From: an uncultured Collinsella sp.
Lineage (GTDB): Bacteria; Actinomycetota; Coriobacteriia; Coriobacteriales; Coriobacteriaceae
Assembly (NCBI GenBank): GCA_902470765.1
Contig: CABRHW010000011.1
Coordinates: forward strand, 1 to 64,000
Length of the DNA: 64,000 nucleotides
Direction: 5' to 3'
Below, one piece after another: positions 6,682 to 16,314 of the stretch (position 1 is the stretch's first letter; every line of letters begins with the position of its first letter). The notes below the pieces were generated by a model that had not been told where the DNA came from, searched no databases, and saw nothing but the letters and a program-made list of their open reading frames with translations. The translations under genes were made by a program, and so were the position numbers.

Positions 6682-8928
6682 GTGAGCGATACAAAGCTAA
6701 AGCCAACGGCTAAAAAGCCCGCAACCCGTAAAGCCGCCCCGCACGCACCGGAGCTCACCAAGGACGATGTCTATCTATTTGGCATCGGCACGTGGGAGCG
6801 CAGCTGGGAAAAGATGGGCGCGCACCCCGACACGCAGAACCGTACGCGCGGCTGGCGCTTTTGCGTTTGGGCGCCCGATGTAAAGAGCGTGCATGTCATT
6901 GGCGAATTTAACGACTGGGATGAGCAAGCCAACCCGCTGGTGCCCGTGCATACGAGCGCTATTTGGGAAGGCTTTATTCCTGGCGCAGAACAAGGTCAGC
7001 TCTATAAGTATCTCATCGAGACCAACGAGGGCGAAAAGCTCTATAAGGCCGATCCGTATGCCTTTAAGGCCGAGTGCCCTCCGGGTACCGCCAGCGTGCT
7101 GTGGGCCCTCGATGGCTACAAGTGGAACGACGCCGCATGGCTCAAGCGCCGTGCCGGCCACAACCACATGTCACAGCCCCTTAACATCTACGAGGTGCAT
7201 ATTGGCTCGTGGAAGCGCCACGGCGATGCGCCGCAGGGCGAGCCGGACGAGTACGGCAACTACCCAGGTCCCATGGACCCCTTCCCCGCGCAGCGCGGCG
7301 AGTTTTACACCTACGACGAACTGTCGGTGGAGCTCGTGGACTACGTGCGCGACATGGGCTATACGCATATCGAGGTCATGCCGCTCATGGAGCATCCCTT
7401 CGATGGCTCCTGGGGCTACCAGACGACCGGCTACTATGCCGCCACGTCGCGCTACGGCAACCCACAGCAGCTCATGCACTTTATCGATGCGTGCCACGAG
7501 GCTGGCATCGGCGTGATCATGGACTGGGTGCCCGGCGGTTTTTGCGCAGACTCCCACGGCCTTGCCACCTTTAACGGCCACATGCTGTTTGAGCACGAGA
7601 TTCACCCTAACTGGGGCACGCACAAGTTCGACTTCGCCCGTGGCGAGGTCCGCTCCTTCCTGGTCTCCAACGTGCTGTATTGGCTCGAGAACTTCCATGT
7701 TGACGGCATTCGCATGGACGGCGTGTCCAGCATGCTGTACCTCAACTTTGGCATCGACGATCCGGGCCAAAAGAAGTTCAACAAGTACGGTACCGAGGAG
7801 GACCTGGACGCCAGCGCGTTTATCCGCCAGGTCAACTGCGCTGTTGAGGCCCACTTCCCTGACGTGATGATGATGGCCGAGGAGTCCACCGCGTGGCCGC
7901 TCGTGACCTACCCGCCGCAGGACGGCGGCCTGGGATTCCACTACAAGTGGGACATGGGCTGGATGAACGACACCCTGCACTACATGCAGACCGATTTTCC
8001 GTGGCGCCCCGGCAACCACGGGCTGCTCACGTTCTCCATTATGTATGCCTTTACCGAGAACTTTATCTGCCCGCTGAGCCACGACGAGGTCGTGCACGGC
8101 AAGTGCTCGCTCATCGGCCGCATGCCGGGCGACTGGTGGCGCCAGTTCGCCGGCCTGCGCACGCTGGCCTTCTACCAGATGACGCACCCCGGCGCCAAGC
8201 TCAACTTTATGGGCAACGAGATCGGCCAGTTTATTGAGTGGCGCTACTACGAATCCCTCCAGTGGTTCCTAACCGAGGAGTACGAGACCCACCGTCATCA
8301 TCAGGCGTTTATCAAGGCGCTCAACCACCTGTACACCGCCGAGCCCGCCCTGTACGAGCGCGGCTACAACGACGACGGCTTTACCTGGATCGACGCGGAC
8401 AACTCCAAGCAGTCCATCGTGAGCTTTGTGCGCCAGGGCGAGGACGTCGATGACGACCTGGTGATTCTAATCAACTTTGACCCGGCGAGCTACGAGAGCT
8501 TCCGCGTGGGCGTGCCGCGCGAGGGTGACTGGGAGGTCATCTTTGATTCCGACCGTCCTGAGTTTGGCGGCAGCGGCTATGCCGGCAAGGAGCCCTACAC
8601 CTGCTCGAGCGAGCCCTATCCCTGGAACGGGCAGATGGACTCCATCGAGATTAAGGTACCCGGTCTGGCAGGTGTGGTGCTTAAGCGCCGCGGTCCCAGC
8701 AGCTACAAGCCGCCGGTGGTCAAGGAGCCCAAGAAGGCGACGCGCAAGCGCTCGTCCACGGTGAAGCCCAAGGCCGCTGCTGCTAAGAAGGCTCCGGCTA
8801 AGGCGAAGGCTACCAAGCCCGCTGCCAAGGCTTCGGCCAAGTCCACCACGGCCAAAAAGGCAGCCACCAAAAAGGCCGCTCCCAAGGCTAAGGCAGCTGC
8901 CGTTAAGGCTCCTGCTAAGAAAGCGTAA
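6682..8928 (+). CDS. glgB: 1,4-alpha-glucan branching enzyme with a Lys/Ala-rich tail
   Basis: The 748-residue enzyme makes the alpha-1,6 branches of glycogen. A short basic leader is followed by a CBM48 module (WRFCVWAPDVKSVHVIGEFN at about 55-75) and a GH13 barrel. Catalytic landmarks are VDGIRMDGVSSMLY (nucleophile Asp at about 350), MMAEESTAWP (general acid Glu at about 400) and CPLSHDEVVHGK near 470. An all-beta C-domain ends near 680. The last 67 residues are almost wholly Lys, Ala, Pro, Thr and Ser (PAKAKATKPAAKASAK and similar), a histone H1-like tail that is not part of the usual enzyme. The GTG at 6682 follows GGGA; an ATG at 6667 is possible but has no good site. It is the first gene of the glycogen locus. 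Confidence 0.93.
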   Translation: MSDTKLKPTAKKPATRKAAPHAPELTKDDVYLFGIGTWERSWEKMGAHPDTQNRTRGWRFCVWAPDVKSVHVIGEFNDWDEQANPLVPVHTSAIWEGFIPGAEQGQLYKYLIETNEGEKLYKADPYAFKAECPPGTASVLWALDGYKWNDAAWLKRRAGHNHMSQPLNIYEVHIGSWKRHGDAPQGEPDEYGNYPGPMDPFPAQRGEFYTYDELSVELVDYVRDMGYTHIEVMPLMEHPFDGSWGYQTTGYYAATSRYGNPQQLMHFIDACHEAGIGVIMDWVPGGFCADSHGLATFNGHMLFEHEIHPNWGTHKFDFARGEVRSFLVSNVLYWLENFHVDGIRMDGVSSMLYLNFGIDDPGQKKFNKYGTEEDLDASAFIRQVNCAVEAHFPDVMMMAEESTAWPLVTYPPQDGGLGFHYKWDMGWMNDTLHYMQTDFPWRPGNHGLLTFSIMYAFTENFICPLSHDEVVHGKCSLIGRMPGDWWRQFAGLRTLAFYQMTHPGAKLNFMGNEIGQFIEWRYYESLQWFLTEEYETHRHHQAFIKALNHLYTAEPALYERGYNDDGFTWIDADNSKQSIVSFVRQGEDVDDDLVILINFDPASYESFRVGVPREGDWEVIFDSDRPEFGGSGYAGKEPYTCSSEPYPWNGQMDSIEIKVPGLAGVVLKRRGPSSYKPPVVKEPKKATRKRSSTVKPKAAAAKKAPAKAKATKPAAKASAKSTTAKKAATKKAAPKAKAAAVKAPAKKA

Positions 8929-9022
8929 CAAAGGCGTTACCACTGTAATTACCCGCCCCGCGGGGGCGTAGGATACAAGTCATAACCGTTCCGGGAGAAA
9001 CATCCCCGGGGGAAAGGAACGT

Positions 9023-11449
9023 ATGAATAAGATCTTCGACAACAAGCAGGAGTTTACCGAGCTCTATCGCGATGCCGTCATGAGCATCAGCGGTAAGAGC
9101 GTCGAGGCCGCCAGCGACCTCGACCGCTTTAACGCCCTGGCCAAGCTCGTGGCCGAGAAGGCGCGCACCGTTGCCACCAAGAGTGACGCCCGCGTCACCG
9201 CCGAGGGCAAAAAGCGCGTGTACTACTTCTCGATCGAGTTTTTGATCGGCCGCCTGCTCGACAACTACCTGCTCAACTTTGGCGTGCGCGACATGGTCGC
9301 CGAGGCGCTCGACGACATGGGCTTTGACCTGTCCGTCATCGAGAACCAGGAGCCCGATCCGGCCCTGGGCAACGGTGGCCTGGGTCGTCTGGCCGCGTGC
9401 TTCCTGGATTCCATGGCAGCCGAGGGCATTGCCGGCTACGGCAACGGCATGCGCTACCGCTACGGCCTGTTTAAGCAGGAGATTGTCAACGGCAGCCAGG
9501 TCGAGGCCACCGACGAGTGGCTCACCCACGGCTATCCCTGGGAGGTCCGTCGTCAGGACAAGGCCGTGACCATCAAGTTTGGTGGCCATGTTGAGGGCTT
9601 TGAGGAGAACGGCCGCACGTTCTACCGCACGGTGGACACGCAGGACATCCTGGCTGTCCCTTATGACATCCCCGTCGTGGGCTATGCCGGCGAGACCGTC
9701 AACAAGCTGCGCGTCTGGGCCGCCGAGCCGGTCGAGGAGCACTTCGATCTGGAGGCCTTCAACCGCGGCGACTACGCCCTGGCCGACGCCGAGCGCGCCG
9801 AGGCCGAGGCCATCAGCGCCATCCTCTACCCCAACGACGCCGGCGAGCACGGCCGTCTGCTGCGCCTGAAGCAGGAGTACCTGTTTGTCTCGGCCGGCAT
9901 CTACAGCCTGCTCGACACCTTTGAGAAGGAGCACGGTGAGAACTGGGAGCTGCTGCCGCAGTTTGTGGCCATCCACACCAACGACACGCACCCCGCCATG
10001 TGCGGCCCCGAGCTCATGCGCATCCTCATCGACGAGAAGAAGCTCGAGTGGGACGACGCCTGGAACATCGTGACGCAGGTCGTGAGCTACACCAACCACA
10101 CCATCCTGCCCGAGGCTCTGGAGAAGTGGCCCATCGGCACGTTCTCCAAGCTCCTCCCCCGCGTGTACCAGATCATCGACGAGATCAGCCGTCGTTGGCA
10201 CGAGTCGTTCGACACCACGCAGGAGGGCTGGCAGGAGCGTCTGCGCCAGACCGCCATCCTGTGGGACGGCGAGATTCGCATGGCCAACCTGTCTGTGATC
10301 TGCAGCCACAGCGTCAACGGCGTGGCCAAGATCCACTCCGACATCATCAAGAACATCGTGCTCAAGGACTTCTATGCCCTGACGCCCGAGAAGTTCAACA
10401 ACAAGACCAACGGCATCTCGCACCGTCGCTTCTTTGCCGAAGCCAACCCTACCTACGCCAAGCTCGTGACCGAGGCCATTGGCGATGGCTGGCTGAAGGA
10501 CGCCTTTGAGCTGGAGAAGCTCAAAGAGTTCCAGAACGACACCGAGTTCCTGAAGGCCGTGGGTGCCTCCAAGCGCGCCAACAAGGAGCGCCTGGCCGCC
10601 TACGTTAAGGCCGAGACCGGTCTGGTCATTGACCCCAACACCGTCTTCGACGTCCAGGTAAAGCGCTTCCACGCCTACAAGCGCCAGCTCATGAACATCA
10701 TGAAGGTGATGGACATCTACAACCGTCGCATCGCCGATCCCAACTTCCACGTGACGCCGACGACCTTCATCTTTAGCGGCAAGGCTGCCTCGAGCTACAC
10801 CTTCGCCAAGGAGACCATCCGCCTGATCAACTCGGTGGCCGATGTCATCAACAACGACCCGCGCGTCAACGAGGTCATGAAGGTCTGCTTTATCCCCAAC
10901 TTCCGCGTGAGCAACGCCCAGCTCATCTACCCTGCCGCCGAGATCTCGGAGCAGATCTCCACGGCCGGCAAGGAGGCCTCGGGCACGTCCAACATGAAGC
11001 TCATGATGAACGGCGCCATTACGCTGGGCACCCTCGACGGCGCCAACATCGAGATCGCCGACCTGGCCGGCCGCGAGAACGAGGCCATCTTTGGCCTGAC
11101 CGCTCCCGAGGTCGAGCAACTCTGGGCATCCAACAGCTACTTTGCGTGGGATACCCTCAACGGTGACCGTGAGCGCCTGGGCCGCGTGATGGACGAGCTC
11201 AAGGACAACACGTTTGCCGGCCTTTCGGGCAACTTCGAGAGCATCTACAACGAGCTCATGAACAACAACGACCCCGACCTGGTCATGGCAGACTTCCGCA
11301 GCTACGTGGATGCGTGGGAGAAGCTCACGGGCAGCTACGGCGACCAGGAGACCTGGAACCGCAAGGCCCTGCTCAACACCGCCTCGAGTGGCTGGTTCTC
11401 GAGCGACCGCACCATTCGCGAGTACCGCGACGAGATCTGGCACGCGTAA
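9023..11449 (+). CDS. glgP: Glycogen (alpha-glucan) phosphorylase
   Basis: The 808-residue GT35 enzyme releases glucose 1-phosphate from glycogen with phosphate. The order is typical: VYYFSIEFLIGRLL (about 66), NGGLGRLAACFLDS (about 118), and the pyridoxal-phosphate region EASGTSNMKLMMNGAITLGT (about 651-670), in which the Lys of SNMK should bind the cofactor. Length is normal. GAAAGGAAC lies just before the ATG. It follows glgB by 94 bases that contain a small GC hairpin (CGCCCCGCGGGGGCG), so it may be transcribed with glgB or separately. Having breakdown and synthesis genes side by side is common for glycogen loci. Confidence 0.96.
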   Translation: MNKIFDNKQEFTELYRDAVMSISGKSVEAASDLDRFNALAKLVAEKARTVATKSDARVTAEGKKRVYYFSIEFLIGRLLDNYLLNFGVRDMVAEALDDMGFDLSVIENQEPDPALGNGGLGRLAACFLDSMAAEGIAGYGNGMRYRYGLFKQEIVNGSQVEATDEWLTHGYPWEVRRQDKAVTIKFGGHVEGFEENGRTFYRTVDTQDILAVPYDIPVVGYAGETVNKLRVWAAEPVEEHFDLEAFNRGDYALADAERAEAEAISAILYPNDAGEHGRLLRLKQEYLFVSAGIYSLLDTFEKEHGENWELLPQFVAIHTNDTHPAMCGPELMRILIDEKKLEWDDAWNIVTQVVSYTNHTILPEALEKWPIGTFSKLLPRVYQIIDEISRRWHESFDTTQEGWQERLRQTAILWDGEIRMANLSVICSHSVNGVAKIHSDIIKNIVLKDFYALTPEKFNNKTNGISHRRFFAEANPTYAKLVTEAIGDGWLKDAFELEKLKEFQNDTEFLKAVGASKRANKERLAAYVKAETGLVIDPNTVFDVQVKRFHAYKRQLMNIMKVMDIYNRRIADPNFHVTPTTFIFSGKAASSYTFAKETIRLINSVADVINNDPRVNEVMKVCFIPNFRVSNAQLIYPAAEISEQISTAGKEASGTSNMKLMMNGAITLGTLDGANIEIADLAGRENEAIFGLTAPEVEQLWASNSYFAWDTLNGDRERLGRVMDELKDNTFAGLSGNFESIYNELMNNNDPDLVMADFRSYVDAWEKLTGSYGDQETWNRKALLNTASSGWFSSDRTIREYRDEIWHA

Positions 11450-11473
11450 AGGCGTGCGAGCTCCCTTATGCCA

Positions 11474-11517
11474 GCACGGCATTACTCGATGGGCGCGACC
11501 GAGCGCCGTGCCCATCG
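11474..11517 (+). promoter_or_regulatory. Two mutually exclusive hairpins in the glgC leader
   Basis: GCACGGC (11474-11480) can pair with GCCGTGC (11505-11511). Alternatively CGATGGGCGC (11487) can pair with GCGCC and GCCCATCG (11503-11517). The right arms overlap, so only one structure can form at a time. The region ends about 40 bases before the glgC ATG. No T-run follows, so a simple terminator is unlikely. The effect on expression is unknown. Confidence 0.35.
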
Positions 11518-11557
11518 CTAATGGGTTTAAGAACATCGATGACAGAAGGAGAAATCG

Positions 11558-12706
11558 ATGAGTAAGAAAGAATGCATCGCGATGCTCCTCGCAGGAGGAC
11601 AGGGCAGCCGATTGGGGGCACTCACCCAAAAGATCGCTAAGCCGGCGGTTAGCTTTGGTGGCAAGTTCCGCATTATCGACTTTTCGCTGTCCAACTGCTC
11701 CAACTCGGGCATCGACACGGTGGGCGTTCTGACGCAGTACCGCCCCTACCTGCTGCATGCCTATGTGGGCTCAGGCGAGGCTTGGGATCTGGACAGCCGC
11801 GACGGCGGCGTGTCGATCCTGCCGCCGTACGAGACGCAGACCGGTGGCGCCTGGTATGCGGGCACGGCCGACGCCATTACGCAGAATCTCGACTACATCA
11901 AGGCCAACGACCCCAAGTACGTCCTGATTCTTTCGGGCGATCACCTGTATCGCATGGACTACCGCAAGATGCTCAAGACGCACATTGAGAACAACGCTGA
12001 CCTCACGGTGAGCGTTATGCCCGTGCCGTGGGAGGAGGCCAGCCGCTTTGGCATCCTGACTACCGACCCCGAGGACGGCCGCATCACCAAGTTTACCGAG
12101 AAGCCCGAGAAGCCCGATTCGAACCTCGCGTCCATGGGCATCTACATCTTCTCGGCAGACGTGCTGATCGAGGCGCTCGAGCAGGACGCTCTGGACCAGC
12201 GCTCGAGCCACGACTTTGGCAAGGACATCATCCCCAAGCTGCTCGGCGAGAACAAGCGCCTGTACAGCTACGAGTTCCACGGCTTTTGGAAGGACGTCGG
12301 CACCATTGCCAGCTTCCACGAGACCTCGATGGACCTGCTGGGCAACAACCCCGAGTTCGATCTGTTTGACAAGAACTTCCCCATCATGTCCAACATCACC
12401 ACGCGTCCGCCGCACTACATTGGCCCGGACGGCCGCCTGGACGACTGCCTGGTCTCCAACGGCTGCAAGATCTACGGCACCGCTCGCCACTCGATCCTTT
12501 CGACCGATGTCATCATCGAGGAGCGCGCCGTGGTCGAGGACTCCGTGCTGCTGCCGGGTGCGCACGTTAAGAGCGGCGCGCACATCTGCCGCGCTATTTT
12601 GGGCGAGAACTCCACGGTCGAAGAGGGCGTGAAGCTCGGCTCTGTCGATACCACCAAGGATACGGCCGTCGTTGGAAATGACGTCGTTATCGGGAAGGGG
12701 GAATGA
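11558..12706 (+). CDS. glgC: Glucose-1-phosphate adenylyltransferase, catalytic subunit
   Basis: The 382-residue protein makes ADP-glucose from ATP and glucose 1-phosphate, the committed step to glycogen. It has the nucleotide-binding start LLAGGQGSRLGALT (about 11-24), KPAVSFGGKFRIIDF, GTADAITQNLDYI (about 103), ILSGDHLYRMDY (about 128) and the sugar-phosphate site ITKFTEKPEKP (about 175). A left-handed beta-helix domain ends the protein. GAAGGAG lies 8 bases before the ATG. Its stop is 4 bases before the glgD start, so the two subunits are coexpressed, as in Bacillus and Clostridium, where GlgD modifies GlgC activity. Confidence 0.95.
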   Translation: MSKKECIAMLLAGGQGSRLGALTQKIAKPAVSFGGKFRIIDFSLSNCSNSGIDTVGVLTQYRPYLLHAYVGSGEAWDLDSRDGGVSILPPYETQTGGAWYAGTADAITQNLDYIKANDPKYVLILSGDHLYRMDYRKMLKTHIENNADLTVSVMPVPWEEASRFGILTTDPEDGRITKFTEKPEKPDSNLASMGIYIFSADVLIEALEQDALDQRSSHDFGKDIIPKLLGENKRLYSYEFHGFWKDVGTIASFHETSMDLLGNNPEFDLFDKNFPIMSNITTRPPHYIGPDGRLDDCLVSNGCKIYGTARHSILSTDVIIEERAVVEDSVLLPGAHVKSGAHICRAILGENSTVEEGVKLGSVDTTKDTAVVGNDVVIGKGE

Positions 12707-12710
12707 TCCG

Positions 12711-13838
12711 ATGATCAATCGCAAGGCCATCGGTTATATCACCGCTAACTACTCTTCGACCTACGGCAGCGTGCTGCTCAAGGACCGCCCCATCGCGTCC
12801 GTTCCGTTTTTGGGCCGCTACCGCCTGATCGACTTCCCGCTGTCCAACATGATGAATGCCGGCATTAAGACCGTCGGCGTCGTCATGCCGGGCAACTACC
12901 GCTCGCTGATCGACCATGTGGGCTCGGGCAAGGACTGGGGCCTGGACCGCAAGAAAGGCGGCCTGTTCATGGTCCCCGGCAACGCGTATGGCACCACCAA
13001 GGGTGGCATGCGCTTCCTGCTGCGCGACATTATCTCCAACAAGACGCTGTTCCAGCGCTCGGACAAGCCCTATGTCGTGATGATGGGCACCAACATCATC
13101 TTTAACATGGACCTCAACACCATCATCGACGCGCACGAGAACTCCGGCGCCCAGATGACCGTGGTGTACTGCAAGGCCACGCGCAACGTCGATGACGAGA
13201 CCAAGCTGCAAATCAACGAGAACGGCCGCCTGACGGGCGTGAGCGCCGGCGTCGTGTACGGCGACAACGCCTCTATGGACTGCTGCATCGTCAACCGCGA
13301 AACGCTGCTCGAGATCATCGACCACTACCAGGCCGCCGACTATCTGGACCTGCTCGAGGCACTCCAGGGCGACTTTGGCAACATCGACGTGTGCAGCTAC
13401 GAGTACAAGGGCGAAGTCGTGGGCGTGTTTAGCGAGAAGTCGCTCTATCGCCGTAGCATGGACCTGCTCGACCAGACCGTGGCCGACCAGCTCTTTGACC
13501 CCGAGCGCCCGATCCTGACCAAGGCTCACGACGTGCCGCCTTCGCGCTATGCGACCGGCAGCCACGCGTGCAACTCGATCATCTCGGCCGGCTGCATCAT
13601 CAAGGGCACCGTGCGCAACTCGATCCTGTCGCGCGGCGTTGTGGTCGAGGAAGGCGCTTCGGTGACCAACTCGATCATCAACCAGAGCTGCATCATCAAG
13701 AGCGGCGCCCGCGTTGAGAATGCCATCCTGGACAAGAACAACGTGGTTCCCACCAACACCGAGCTTCGCGGCACGCCCGAGAACATCCTGGTGCTGGGCA
13801 AGGCCCCGTTAACTCCCGATACCACCATCGTGCATTAA
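12711..13838 (+). CDS. glgD: Glucose-1-phosphate adenylyltransferase, regulatory GlgD subunit
   Basis: This 375-residue GlgC paralogue lacks the GG-x-GxRL nucleotide loop, having GYITANYSSTYGSVLLKDRP in its place. It keeps the later FLGRYRLIDFPLSNMMNAG fold signature and the C-terminal beta-helix (hexapeptide-like INQSCIIKSGARVENAILD). That is the pattern of the non-catalytic GlgD subunit, which forms a hetero-oligomer with GlgC in Gram-positive bacteria. An upstream in-frame ATG at 12672 lies inside glgC and has no site. The ATG at 12711 follows GGAAGGGGGA and is chosen. The gene is translationally linked to glgC and precedes glgA. Confidence 0.9.
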   Translation: MINRKAIGYITANYSSTYGSVLLKDRPIASVPFLGRYRLIDFPLSNMMNAGIKTVGVVMPGNYRSLIDHVGSGKDWGLDRKKGGLFMVPGNAYGTTKGGMRFLLRDIISNKTLFQRSDKPYVVMMGTNIIFNMDLNTIIDAHENSGAQMTVVYCKATRNVDDETKLQINENGRLTGVSAGVVYGDNASMDCCIVNRETLLEIIDHYQAADYLDLLEALQGDFGNIDVCSYEYKGEVVGVFSEKSLYRRSMDLLDQTVADQLFDPERPILTKAHDVPPSRYATGSHACNSIISAGCIIKGTVRNSILSRGVVVEEGASVTNSIINQSCIIKSGARVENAILDKNNVVPTNTELRGTPENILVLGKAPLTPDTTIVH

Positions 13839-13927
13839 CGTAGGCACCGCAACATCGCTCGTAACATGTAGAATAGCCGTCCGGTTTGCGCCAGGCGGCT
13901 ATTCTCGAATTGCAACAGGGAGACAAT

Positions 13928-16237
13928 ATGGCAGATTCCAGCAAAAAGATGCAGATCGTGTTTGCCTCGGCCGAGTGCGCACCGTTTGTAAAGACCGGTG
14001 GCCTGGGCGACGTGGCAGGCTCGCTGCCTGCGGCGCTTGTGCGCGCCGGCGCCGAGGTCATCGTGATGGTGCCCAAGTACGCCACCATCAAGGACGAGTA
14101 CAAGGCGCAAATGGAGCACTTCTCCGACTTTTACGTGAGCCTGGGCTGGCGCAACGAGTACTGCGGGCTCGAGAAGCTCGAGCGCGACGGCGTCACCTAT
14201 ATGTTCATCGACAACGAGCGCTATTTTGCGCGCGACTATCCGTACGGCTTCTTTGACGACGGCGAGCGCTTTGCGTTCTTCTCCAAGGCCATCACCGAGA
14301 GCCTGCAGCACCTGCCGGCAGGTTTTGAGTGCGACATCCTGCACTGCAACGACTGGCAGACGGCACTGGCGCCCGTGTTCTTGCGCGAGTTCTACCAAGG
14401 CCTGCCGCTGTACGACCGCGTCAAGACAGTGTTCTCGATCCACAACGTGGCGTTCCAGGGTCAATTTAGCGACACCGTGATGGAGGACATCCTGGGCGTG
14501 GCGCACATTCCGGCGGCCGCCTCGCAGCTGCGTTGCGACGCCTGCAGCATCAACTATATGCTGGGCGCACTGCGCTATGCCGATGCCATCACCACGGTAA
14601 GCCCCACCTATGCCAACGAGATCCAGACGCCCGAGTTTGGCGAGGGCCTGGACGGTGTGTTGCGCGAGCGCTCCTATGCGCTGCAGGGCATTTTGAACGG
14701 CATTGACGTGACGGGCTTTGACCCGGCGACCGACAACCGCATTGCCGCCAACTACACCGTGGAGGACCGTTCCGGCAAGGCCGTGTGCAAGGCCAAGCTG
14801 CAGGAAGAGCTGGGGCTCGAGGTTCGCGACGACCGTCCGCTCATGGTGATGGTCACGCGCCTGACGCGCCAGAAGGGCATGGACCTGGTCATGTACGCGC
14901 TTGACCGCATCCTGTCCGGCGGCGTGCAGGTAGCGGTGCTGGGCACCGGCGACCGCGACTACGAGGACGGACTGCGCTACTTCCAGGACAAGTACCCCGG
15001 CACCATGGCCGCACGCATCGAGTTCGATCCTGCGCTGTCACAGCGTATGTATGCCGCCGCCGACATGTTCCTGATGCCTTCGAAGTTTGAGCCCTGCGGC
15101 CTGTCGCAGATCATCGCCATGCGCTACGGTACCCTGCCGATTGTTCGCGAGACCGGTGGTCTGAAGGACACGGTGATCCCGTATAACGAGTTTACCGGCG
15201 AGGGCACGGGCTTCTCGTTTAGTAACTTTAACGGCGACGAGATGGGCGACGCCGTGTTCCGCGCGGCGCGACTGTTCTGGGACAACCGCGATGCCTGGAA
15301 CCAGCTGGTCACACAGGCCATGAGCCAGGACTTTAGCTGGACGCGCTCGGCCGACAAGTATCTGGACCTGTACTTCTTTATGCATCCGGAGATCGAGAGG
15401 CCGGCGGCGGTTGTCGACGAGCCTGTGGTTGTGGCTGAGAAGGCTGAGGCCGTTGTGGAGCCTAAGGCCGAAGAGAAGCCGGTTGAGGCTGAATCTGAGA
15501 TGAAGGCTGAAGCAGCTCCCGAGGCTGAGACTAAGCCGGCTGCAAAGCCTGCCGCCAAGAAGACTACGACGCGCAAGACGACGGCCAAGAAGGCTACGAC
15601 AACCAAGGCCGCTGCCACCAAGACCGCCGCAGCAAAGACGACTGCTGCCAAGGCAACGACGACGCGCAAGCGCACGACCGCCGCTGCCAAGAAGGCCGCC
15701 GAGGCCGAGGCAGCCTCCGAGGTAAAGGCCGAGACCGCCAAGGCCAAGCCGGCGGCTAAGGCTCCGGCAAAGACTGCATCCAAGAAGACGACCGCGACCA
15801 AGAGCACGACCACTGCCGCCAAGAAGGCTACGGCAACCAAGTCGACGACCGCCAAGGCCACTGCAACGAAGGCTGCCCCCAAGGCAGCCGCAAAGCCGGC
15901 CGCCAAGGTCGAGGAGGCGTCTGCCGAGTCCAAGACGAAGGCAACCGTCGAGGCCAAGCCCGCCGCAAAGACCACCACGCGAAAGCGCACGACGACGGCC
16001 AAGAAGACCACGACCAAGACAGCCGCCCCCAAGGCAGAGGCTAAAGCCGAGGACAAGCCTGCAGTAAAGGCCGAGCCGGCACCGAAGGCCGCTGAGGTCA
16101 AGACCGCTCCGAAGGCTACGGCAAAGACCGAGCCCGCCAAGGAGGCCCCGGTCTCCCCTGCCGCTCCGGCCGAGGAAAAGGCCCCGACCAAGAAGACCTC
16201 CGTCCGCAAGGCTACGGCCACCCGCAAGCGCCGCTAG
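13928..16237 (+). CDS. glgA: Glycogen synthase (GT5) with a long Lys/Ala/Thr-rich tail
   Basis: The 769-residue protein extends the alpha-1,4 chain from ADP-glucose. The first 490 residues are a full GT5 enzyme, with FVKTGGLGDVAGSLPAAL (about 21-38) for ADP-glucose, LHCNDWQTAL (about 139), VTRLTRQKGMDL (about 310) and MPSKFEPCGLSQI (about 385). The remaining 280 residues are low-complexity Lys, Ala, Thr, Glu and Pro in repeats such as KKTTTRKTTAKKATTTKAAA. They begin acidic (many EA and EK words) and become strongly basic. This resembles histone H1, AlgP or HupB tails and is far longer than usual for GlgA. The ATG at 13928 has AGGGAG upstream; an earlier in-frame start at 13886 does not. Confidence 0.93.
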   Translation: MADSSKKMQIVFASAECAPFVKTGGLGDVAGSLPAALVRAGAEVIVMVPKYATIKDEYKAQMEHFSDFYVSLGWRNEYCGLEKLERDGVTYMFIDNERYFARDYPYGFFDDGERFAFFSKAITESLQHLPAGFECDILHCNDWQTALAPVFLREFYQGLPLYDRVKTVFSIHNVAFQGQFSDTVMEDILGVAHIPAAASQLRCDACSINYMLGALRYADAITTVSPTYANEIQTPEFGEGLDGVLRERSYALQGILNGIDVTGFDPATDNRIAANYTVEDRSGKAVCKAKLQEELGLEVRDDRPLMVMVTRLTRQKGMDLVMYALDRILSGGVQVAVLGTGDRDYEDGLRYFQDKYPGTMAARIEFDPALSQRMYAAADMFLMPSKFEPCGLSQIIAMRYGTLPIVRETGGLKDTVIPYNEFTGEGTGFSFSNFNGDEMGDAVFRAARLFWDNRDAWNQLVTQAMSQDFSWTRSADKYLDLYFFMHPEIERPAAVVDEPVVVAEKAEAVVEPKAEEKPVEAESEMKAEAAPEAETKPAAKPAAKKTTTRKTTAKKATTTKAAATKTAAAKTTAAKATTTRKRTTAAAKKAAEAEAASEVKAETAKAKPAAKAPAKTASKKTTATKSTTTAAKKATATKSTTAKATATKAAPKAAAKPAAKVEEASAESKTKATVEAKPAAKTTTRKRTTTAKKTTTKTAAPKAEAKAEDKPAVKAEPAPKAAEVKTAPKATAKTEPAKEAPVSPAAPAEEKAPTKKTSVRKATATRKRR

Positions 16238-16275
16238 CCCGCAGACGATCTAAAACCTAATCAAAACCCTAAACA

Positions 16276-16305
16276 AGGGGCGCTCCAACCGGGCGCCCCT
16301 TCTCT
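16276..16305 (+). terminator. Probable terminator after glgA
   Basis: AAGGGGCGC and GCGCCCCTT flank a 9-base loop and are followed by TCTCTGT. The stem is strong but the T-run is broken, so termination may be partial. Confidence 0.6.
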
Positions 16306-16314
16306 GTAGATAGT

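Noticed and set aside
8915..11758. A 947-codon open frame on the minus strand opposite glgP and glgC
   Set aside because: It mirrors the codon structure of two well-identified genes, has no family motif or ribosome site, and is rich in Val/Leu/Asp/Gly as expected of a shadow frame in GC-rich DNA.
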